Below, in pieces: positions 1-5,286 of a stretch of DNA of 6,350 nucleotides; positions within the stretch are counted from its first letter, which is position 1, and the number at the start of each line of letters is the position of its first letter. The notes beneath the pieces are model-generated. The model worked only from the letters and a program-made list of their open reading frames with translations, was not told the origin of the DNA and made no database searches. Made by a program: the position numbers and the translations under genes. The DNA comes from an uncultured Alphaproteobacteria bacterium (GTDB lineage Bacteria; Pseudomonadota; Alphaproteobacteria; Rickettsiales; Midichloriaceae), in assembly GCA_903860855.1 (NCBI GenBank), contig CAIOSF010000213.1:1-6350 (forward strand), in the 5' to 3' direction.

Positions 1-446
1 CATTACCCTTCTTTTTTTCCTTGCTTTTGCACTCCTCCCAAAATGGTATGAAGCCCTTACAATTCAGTTTATCCGCTCACGCCTTTGCATTCGCAGCATA
101 ACAAAAAGTTTGACTTCGTCTTCGACTTGTCTATTGTATTTCTGTGGAATCTATAGTCATGGTAGTATGTTGTTCGAATATCACCAACGGATATGAAATG
201 CAAATTTTTCTATCCTGCTGGTGGATTCACCTGTTGTTTTGGTTGCCTTACCCATCCTTGATCCTGTTATAAGCAAAGTGATGCAGGGTAACCGCCTTTT
301 AGGCCGGCTTCGCGCTTTTAAGCTGTCCCTACTTCAACCTACCGGCTTCGGCCAGTAGTATATTGAGTCTGGTAACTTTTTATTATCGGATCTTGCGCAA
401 ATGTTGAAAAATAAGAAAAAAATTGTAGGAGTAAGGCAGTCTATGA
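1..446. other. Left-edge region without a secure gene
   Basis: No recognisable gene lies here. One + strand frame is open from the window edge at 2 to a TAG at 356-358, broken only by TGA at 194-196. It starts with a hydrophobic run (ITLLFFLAFALL) and later reads LLVDSPVVLVALPILDPVI, then an Arg/Leu-rich tail ending in TGFGQ. It could be the decayed 3' end of a membrane protein gene that begins outside the window, or a chance open frame. I recognise no family in it. The - strand frames of the same stretch are broken by several stops. From 359 to 446 I see nothing beyond AT-rich sequence leading into the transposase remnant. Confidence 0.3.
304..350. repeat. GC-rich block with a 9-base direct repeat
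   Basis: The sequence CCGGCTTCG occurs at 304-312 and again at 342-350. A small hairpin (GCCT, loop TTT, AGGC) sits just before at 294-304, and the second copy can fold on itself (CCG/CGG around GCTT). The block stands out as GC-rich in AT-rich surroundings. It may be part of a dispersed repeat or simply the 3' end of the open frame that runs through it. No other copy is seen in the window. Confidence 0.4.
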
Positions 447-1250
447 TACGACAATGTTCGGATATCAGAGAGTATATTAGATCTATATAGTGATTACTTA
501 TTAGTTACGAACGGCAAGGCCAGTGCCACCAGTCCTGCGGAGCTTTGAAATGGTGAGATTAGCCATGATAAGGTGACAAGATTTCTTAATAATTCCGACT
601 TGGGATCAAAGGAATTATGGCGTTTAGTTAAGAAGACTGTAAGATGGTATGAATCAGATGATGGGATATTGATATTTGATACCATAGCAGAGAAGCCATA
701 TAGCGATGAAGGTAAGATAAATTGCTGTCACTATTCTCATGGGAAAGGTGCGTATTTACAAGTGATTAATATATTATCGTCCATGGTAAGGTACGGAGAA
801 ATGACTATACCAATATGCTATGGGGTTATTCATAAGGAGGTATATTATAGCGATTTAGAGACACAGAGAACACGGAGGAGGAGTGGTGTCACTAAGAATG
901 AGCTGATGAGAAAGTTAATTCTTTGGGCCAAAATACGGCAAGTGAAGTTTCGTTACATAATGGCTGATAGTTGGTATGGCACTAAGGAAAATATGAACTT
1001 TATTCACCAAGAATGAAAAAAGTTCTTTATTTTTGGCATAAAATCTAATCGCACAGTTGCAACATCTCTTCGTGATAAAAAATTAGGTAAATTCCAAAAA
1101 CTATCAGATCTACAGCTAGAAGATGAAAAACCTCTTGCAGTTTATCTCAAAGAAATAGATTATCCTTCGTTGATAGGAATTCTATATTTAGTGACAAATG
1201 ATTTTAGTTTGCATGTTACAGACCATATCTTCAATCCAATTGAATACTAA
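447..1250 (+). pseudogene. IS4-like DDE transposase, decayed
   Basis: This is the remnant of an insertion-sequence transposase, a DDE enzyme that would cut and rejoin IS ends. One reading frame runs from just after a TGA (444-446) to TAA at 1248-1250, broken by TGA at 546-548 and at 1014-1016; homology continues in the same frame across both. Recognisable motifs, in order, are NGEISHDKVTRFL near the N-terminus, FDTIAEKP with the first catalytic Asp, HYSHGKGAY, the second Asp in ADSWYGTKENM, FGIKSNR, and GILYLVTND. After that point the sequence ends abruptly, so the third catalytic residue (Glu, in the usual W-x-x-EE-x-H region) is missing. Material also seems to be lost just before GILYLV. 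The intact stretch 573-1016 (GTG start) cannot be active alone. I found no convincing terminal inverted repeats or target duplication. Its 3' end lies 30 bases from the convergent gene at 1281. The exact 5' limit and the IS subfamily are uncertain. Confidence 0.85.
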
Positions 1251-1280
1251 ACAATCCCTTAACCTGCTGTATATCAAAAA

Positions 1281-1952
1281 TCATTGTATCGCAATCTTCT
1301 CGATACAATAACTACCAAGCAACAGCAAAGTAGCGCTCTGAGTGAACGTCATGTTGCAGTTTGTTGAGATTATGGTTTTTATAATAGAAGTCTGGTTTTT
1401 CTGCTGCTCCATTCCGTTCAACGATGGACTATCTGCCGCTCCCGGTGAAGTGGTGGTAGATGCACCACCACCACCTTCTGTTCCTATAGCTGCTACCTTG
1501 ACGATCACCTTATTTTCAACTTCTGATACTGCAATTTCCTCTACCGTAACAGCAGCAAGGTAAGTTCCATCACTCTGCTCCTTAAGACTCGATAATTTCG
1601 CCTTATATCCATAGATCTTTGGATATTTTGTAAGTCCATATACATATTTTATATACTGATCACGATTGAGCACTATATTATCCTCAGCTACTGGATCATC
1701 TAATCCAGCAACATATAATGAGCTTTTCTTAATAAATTGCACACTGTTCGAGCTATAAAATGAAAAAAATTTCTTGATTACATTGGGATTGCGGGAGTTG
1801 ATCACAGCACTCATTTGCTCTAACCAGGCTGCGACCTCGCGTTCAGTTGTGTTATTTGTAGCATCAGCTGAATTTTGTAGTAACAATACGGATAATAGCG
1901 CAATGAGGCCGGTTCTAAACTTGATGATGAGATTGGACGAAAAAAAAGACAT
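1281..1952 (-). CDS. Exported protein of unknown function, possible NTF2-like fold
   Basis: This is an intact 223-residue protein that I do not recognise by name. The start chosen is the ATG at 1952; a TTG two codons upstream is in frame but less likely. No clear Shine-Dalgarno sequence precedes either. Residues 1-31 form a Sec-type signal peptide: Lys11 and Arg13, a hydrophobic core at 14-25 (TGLIALLSVLLL), and a probable cleavage site after SADA. The mature part opens with a helix (AAWLEQMSAVINSRN) followed by aromatic and strand-rich sequence (KIYGYKAKLSSL, GTYLAAVTVEEIAV). That order is reminiscent of the NTF2/SnoaL superfamily, but this is inference. Residues 158-189 are a low-complexity linker (Gly4, Thr3, Pro/Ser/Gln). 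The C-terminus carries two cysteines (199 and 216) that could form a disulfide in the periplasm. It is transcribed leftwards, about 270 bases downstream of the 440-residue gene, and may have its own promoter. Confidence 0.75.
   Translation of the reverse strand: MSFFSSNLIIKFRTGLIALLSVLLLQNSADATNNTTEREVAAWLEQMSAVINSRNPNVIKKFFSFYSSNSVQFIKKSSLYVAGLDDPVAEDNIVLNRDQYIKYVYGLTKYPKIYGYKAKLSSLKEQSDGTYLAAVTVEEIAVSEVENKVIVKVAAIGTEGGGGASTTTSPGAADSPSLNGMEQQKNQTSIIKTIISTNCNMTFTQSATLLLLGSYCIEKIAIQ
1450..1471 (-). repeat. Hairpin inside the low-complexity coding segment
   Basis: An 8-base inverted repeat (GTGGTGGT at 1450-1457 and ACCACCAC at 1464-1471, loop of 6) lies within the exported-protein gene. On the coding strand it supplies the GGT codons of Gly4 and the ACC codons of the following Thr run. 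It is a short trinucleotide-repeat structure that could slip in frame. Confidence 0.6.
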
Positions 1953-2052
1953 GACCAAAACATAACTCTAATCTCAATATATTAGTAGTTGTAAACGAAA
2001 AAGCCTGAACGGTCTAGAGTTAGTTACTCCACTTATGCCAATTCTCTAACTA

Positions 2053-2100
2053 AATCATGCTAATGATTGCAGTACAAGTGCGCACTGCTCCGGCAATCAT
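2053..2100. repeat. Overlapping hairpins in the spacer between two - strand genes
   Basis: ATGATTGC at 2063-2070 pairs with GCAATCAT at 2093-2100 (8-base stem), and the enclosed loop contains the perfect palindrome AGTGCGCACT at 2077-2086. The left arm can pair instead with AATCAT at 2053-2058 across a 4-base loop, so the two folds exclude each other. The position, about 120 bases past the stop of the 440-residue gene and about 100 bases before the exported-protein gene, would suit a terminator or a leader structure. There is no U-run on the - strand after the stem, so an ordinary intrinsic terminator is not supported. The rest of the 1953-2222 spacer shows nothing recognisable apart from a 7-base inverted repeat (2020-2026 with 2047-2053). 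Confidence 0.45.
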
Positions 2101-2222
2101 ATCGGCTTTTGACGCTATTTCTCTGGAACCGGTATGAAGTAACCACCCTTCTTCCGTATTATATATTAAACTTTACCCACTACATGACCTACACTACTTA
2201 TGAGCTGAATACAGAGATCACC

Positions 2223-3545
2223 CTATACTCTTGCTGCGTCTACTACTACACTGCTTTTTGAACGAATTATCTGCTCAACAAAAGTTGAGACACCGTTATG
2301 ATGTTGACTGTTACCTTCTGGTGCTAGTATATTAGATAACTCCATGATCTCTGGTGATATAGTTGTATCTAATCCGGGTTTTTTAGATCCTTTACTGATA
2401 TTGTCGCAAATTTCACTAAGTAACTTCGTTGTCGCTACTTCTCTATCTCCCTTATCCCCACCAGATATTGCCTCTATTACAGCTTTGTATCCTTTGATTA
2501 ACAATTCCACAAATGAATAAAGAGGAGCTAGAGTTGATTGAGATCTTTCAGTTGCTACCTTTTGCTCAGCCAAGATCATCTCTCCCACTTTGGTGATTTT
2601 GTTAATAGTTTCTGAATCAGCAGTTGCAAGGAGATAATTGACCCCAGCTTCTATGTCTTTGCCTCGCACTTCATTGTTTTGTGATTGCCCCTTCTTGATC
2701 ATTACACTTGCTAATTCTTTAGCAGAATATTCGTTAAGCAATGCCTTAATCTTATATGATTGTTGCTCTGATTGTGGAATTTGCGCTTCTATCAAGCAGT
2801 TTCGTTTATGTTCTAGTAGCTTATCGCGTTGCTCAGCTGCTAATTCAATCAATTCTTGATTGTCACTCCGTTCTTCCTCTTGTTTATATAGTGCGGCCCT
2901 TTGTAACTCATCTATATCTTGTCCATTCACTAGTTCTGCAAAATTGCCCCTAATTCTCGGACCGGAGGTAAGAGAGCACTTCATGCCCAGCTCATCTATA
3001 ACTCTTGCCAGCAATGAGGCACTTCCCGCTGATATCTCATTACCTTCAATCATGGCCACTTCTGCAGATTTACTAAGTAAACGCAACTTTGCAAAATCGG
3101 AAAGACCTGAGATCAAATCTGTCTTATCAACACCGACTTCTCCTTCATCAACCCCTTGATCAAAGAATTTAAACAAAACCAGCAATAGATCGGTTCTATC
3201 AGCTACACCCTTCAACGCCTCAGTGAAGGCACTGCGGCATACTGCTAGATTTAAATCACCCAGCACTTCGTTCTGATAGAGCTTTATTTTCCCTACGAGA
3301 TGCTCAAAAGCCTCTTTCTGATTATCTCTCACCTGCTCCATGCTGAAATGCTCATCATTATGACGATTGGCGTTTATCATAGTCGCCATTATATCAAATA
3401 TTCTATTTTGATCAAAAGCATTTTGGATTGAGTCCAATCCCGACTCAATTAAATCGGGTATTACTTTCTCAGCCAAAAATGCATATAGGGCTGGTGAAAT
3501 TGGTTTACGCATTGGCATTTGTTCGTTTCTCATATTGGCTATCAC
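2223..3545 (-). CDS. Unrecognised 440-residue helical protein
   Basis: This is a long intact open frame ending in TAG at 2223-2225. I recognise no family. The longest form starts at GTG 3545; in-frame ATG codons at 3533, 3518 and 3512 are plausible alternatives, and none has a strong ribosome binding site (GAGAAA lies before 3518). There is no signal peptide and no clear transmembrane segment, so a soluble or secreted-without-signal protein is expected. The composition is mostly helical and charged. Residues about 209-285 are rich in Glu, Gln, Lys and Leu (for example LIELAAEQRDKLLEHK), suggesting a coiled coil. Residues 361-370 (SGGDKGDREV) look like a flexible linker before a final helical part, and the last residues are SSVVVDAARV. 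The lack of stops over 1.3 kb, beside decayed genes, argues that it is under selection. In an intracellular bacterium such a protein could be an effector or a structural factor, but nothing in the sequence proves it. Confidence 0.75.
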   Translation of the reverse strand: MIANMRNEQMPMRKPISPALYAFLAEKVIPDLIESGLDSIQNAFDQNRIFDIMATMINANRHNDEHFSMEQVRDNQKEAFEHLVGKIKLYQNEVLGDLNLAVCRSAFTEALKGVADRTDLLLVLFKFFDQGVDEGEVGVDKTDLISGLSDFAKLRLLSKSAEVAMIEGNEISAGSASLLARVIDELGMKCSLTSGPRIRGNFAELVNGQDIDELQRAALYKQEEERSDNQELIELAAEQRDKLLEHKRNCLIEAQIPQSEQQSYKIKALLNEYSAKELASVMIKKGQSQNNEVRGKDIEAGVNYLLATADSETINKITKVGEMILAEQKVATERSQSTLAPLYSFVELLIKGYKAVIEAISGGDKGDREVATTKLLSEICDNISKGSKKPGLDTTISPEIMELSNILAPEGNSQHHNGVSTFVEQIIRSKSSVVVDAARV

Positions 3546-3732
3546 AATAAATACATACTATACATACACAGATGATAAACAAAATGCCGACGCGGGTCAA
3601 CTCACCACCCATAGTTTTAGTAAACTCATGACACTTTTTGTCTTGCTTTTTGAATTTTTTGTATACTTTATCTATAGCATGAGGCACCATTTCATCTGAT
3701 CGCCCCAATGGTTTTAGCCTTATGTTCGTCAC
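3505..3732 (-). CDS. Possible small single-pass membrane protein
   Basis: This frame of 75 codons from a GTG at 3732, or 61 codons from an ATG at 3690, ends in TAA at 3505-3507. The N-terminal half is very basic (KVYKKFKKQDKK), followed by one hydrophobic segment (VGILFIICVCIVCIYC) and a short polar tail, which would suit a small membrane protein with its basic side in the cytoplasm. It overlaps the end of the manC remnant by 41 bases and the start of the 440-residue gene by 41 bases (8 if that gene starts at ATG 3512). It could be a real coupled gene, a frameshifted tail of the manC remnant, or a chance frame. There is no homology I recognise and no good ribosome binding site. Confidence 0.25.
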   Translation of the reverse strand: MTNIRLKPLGRSDEMVPHAIDKVYKKFKKQDKKCHEFTKTMGGELTRVGILFIICVCIVCIYCDSQYEKRTNANA

Positions 3733-4848
3733 CGTAGTTCAAATCTCTGAGACTAGCAATGCTATCAAAAACTTTTAATAAGTCTGAATTGCTCCGAGAA
3801 AATCTAGGTCTTTCGAAAGAATTAATTAAGCTTCGAATATTTTGTAAGCAGCCAAGATCCTGCCATTTTGTATCGATCTGGGCAACCAGTAGATCTCGCG
3901 TTTTTTCTGACACAGCTCGATCAATTGATATTGATCGATGGAGATTATATAAATCATTATGAGGATATAAAATTTGCATATCAGCATCGTTCATATCAGA
4001 TTTTTTAGTATCTATGGTGCCCTATTTGATCGCCTGATCGCAAATTGCATATGTATCATAACTGTATAAACGAATTTTTCTCAAGAAGCACTCAACGCTA
4101 CCCATGTATATTCCCATATTCCATAAAAACTTACCTGATTTTGTGAGTTTTTTTGCTGTATGTTTTTTAGGTTTTTCGAGAAAATGCCTGGCATGAAATA
4201 CATGATCGCTAATACTTGCTTTGCTAGCACCATCTCTATTATCATTGTTCGATATCGCATGATGAACAGGATCTCCCTTATGGACATAGCCATATTGCTC
4301 ATTATCCGGTTCATTTGGCTTGACCCCAAATGTAATAATGCTATCATCCAGACATCCCGAAGATCCATCTTTAAATACACAGGAATATAGATCTCTTACT
4401 ATACTCCTCATAATATGAGCTACATTAGAGAAATTCAAAAAATAATGGTCAGCAGGAAAGATAGAAATGATCTGCTGAGGGCCATGCTTCTTAAGCGCCA
4501 TCAAAAGAGCTGTTGTAATGGCTGGTCCTGTGTCTTTGCATTGTGGTTCTAATATGATCATTTCATGACTAGATCCAATATTTGCCAATTGCTGATCGAT
4601 GATTTGGTGAAAGTTTATATTTGTTGTAATAATAGGGTCCATAAAGAGATCGGACTGATCTCTTGGTCTCAATAGAGTTTCTTGTAACAAACTATAGTTA
4701 CTCAATACTTTTAAGAACTGTTTGGGATGGTAATGCCGTAGAAGTTTATGACTGTTTGCTAGCCTACTACCTGATCAGCCACTTAAGACTATCGGCAAAT
4801 TTTTTGCCCTCTAATCTCTCTTGTTTGTATATTCTCTTTTGTGCTCAT
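3692..4848 (-). pseudogene. manC: Mannose-1-phosphate guanylyltransferase, broken
   Basis: The intact enzyme makes GDP-mannose from GTP and mannose-1-phosphate for surface polysaccharide. Family motifs occur in order: IVLSG-stop-SGSRL (the nucleotide-binding loop, normally GGSGxRLWPLSR), HPKQFL, LLQETLLR, ILEPQCKDTGPA, FPADH (4459-4445), ITFGVKP and YGYVHKG, FLEKP (4183-4169), LWNMG (4126-4112), SIDRAV (3928-3911) and KWQDLG. The lesions are as follows. The probable ATG at 4848 is one frame off from the loop, implying a one-base loss near 4785-4812. TGA at 4777-4775 replaces a loop glycine codon (probably GGA to TGA). The WPLSR part of the loop is altered. TAG at 4024-4022 interrupts the frame, and homology resumes directly after it. 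Past KWQDLGCLQ the ManC pattern fades, up to TGA at 3692. The longest piece, 4705-4022, begins at TTG only because the true N-terminus lies upstream. It lacks the catalytic loop and cannot be functional. A sugar nucleotidyltransferase other than ManC is unlikely given the FLEKP, LWN and WQDLG series. Confidence 0.85.
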
Positions 4849-4925
4849 ATTTTGTTACTTGGCTTTTGAACGAAGAAATTATTAAAAATATTTGAACATC
4901 AAATATGCTATTAATAAGAGAAAGC

Positions 4926-4966
4926 AATACACAATATGGTCACTAAATCATAAAGACTTGTGTATT
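4926..4966. repeat. 9-base inverted repeat upstream of the manC remnant
   Basis: AATACACAA at 4926-4934 is the exact reverse complement of TTGTGTATT at 4958-4966, with a 23-base spacer. It lies about 80-120 bases upstream of the old manC start on the - strand. It could be a stem-loop at the end of the fmt transcript or an operator-like site. The match is better than the AT background easily explains, but the role is unknown. Confidence 0.4.
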
Positions 4967-4996
4967 TTGGCACTTATACCTACTTTAAATATATCT

Positions 4997-5025
4997 ATAC
5001 TATAATTAGTTGTAAAATATAGTAT
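4997..5025. repeat. 8-base AT-rich inverted repeat
   Basis: ATACTATA (4997-5004) and TATAGTAT (5018-5025) form a stem with a 13-base loop. In such AT-rich sequence this may arise by chance. Confidence 0.3.
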
Positions 5026-5131
5026 TCATTCACATGCAATATGCACTTTTTAGATGGGTATATCATGAAGCTCAATAGGATGAGAAAGCTTAATAATTGT
5101 AATTAATGATCAGGACAATTTAAGATGATAG

Positions 5132-5151
5132 TTAAAAAACTAGCTTTTTAA
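5132..5151. terminator. Weak AT-only hairpin downstream of fmt
   Basis: TTAAAAA (5132-5138) and TTTTTAA (5145-5151) flank a short centre containing CTAG. The stem is A/T only and followed by A/T-rich sequence on both strands. It lies about 135 bases after the fmt stop. It could act as a poor bidirectional terminator, but a stable GC stem is lacking. Confidence 0.2.
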
Positions 5152-5286
5152 TAAATTCTAAATATTTATAGCAAACTTGCTAACCATCTGTTATACAAGG
5201 TTTTGGATGTGGTTACTTCTAAAGGAGATTTATTTCTGAAATATTTATTCAAGCATTCATACCAATACCTCAAATGGGAATTAGTA

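Larger units (their letters stand above)
4849..5286. other. AT-rich spacer between fmt and the manC remnant
   Basis: No gene is supported in this 438-base stretch. Both strands are stop-rich and strongly AT-biased. It should contain the end of the fmt transcript and the old manC promoter. I see three inverted repeats, listed separately, but no GC-rich stem with a T-run that would make a clear terminator, and no convincing -35/-10 pair. An AAAGGAGAT sequence at 5220-5228 is followed by no start codon at a suitable distance. The spacer may be the residue of further degraded genes. Confidence 0.6.

Noticed and set aside
130..345. Short resemblances to RNase P RNA segments (CAGGGTAAC, CTGTCCC, TTTCTGTGG).
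   Set aside because: The pieces are in the wrong order, on mixed strands and too far apart, and the rest of the conserved core is absent.
1342..1965. Two + strand open frames opposite the exported-protein gene.
   Set aside because: They are antisense shadows. The - strand product has a clear signal peptide and protein-like composition.
1953..2222. Searched for a tRNA or other RNA gene in the spacer.
   Set aside because: Hairpins are present but there is no cloverleaf, T-loop sequence or CCA end.
2638..3159. Three + strand frames opposite the 440-residue gene.
   Set aside because: They are Ser/Cys/Leu-rich antisense shadows of a charged helical coding sequence.
4081..4390. A - strand frame of 99 codons rich in Met and Ile within manC, and a + strand frame opposite it.
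   Set aside because: Both are out of frame with the conserved ManC motifs and are shadows.
194..4777. Several interruptions are TGA (194, 546, 1014, 4777), suggesting UGA might be read as Trp.
   Set aside because: Intact genes use TGG for their tryptophans (for example LPRWRG in fmt), the manC TGA falls on a glycine position, and manC also has a TAG and a frameshift. Ordinary gene decay explains all of them.
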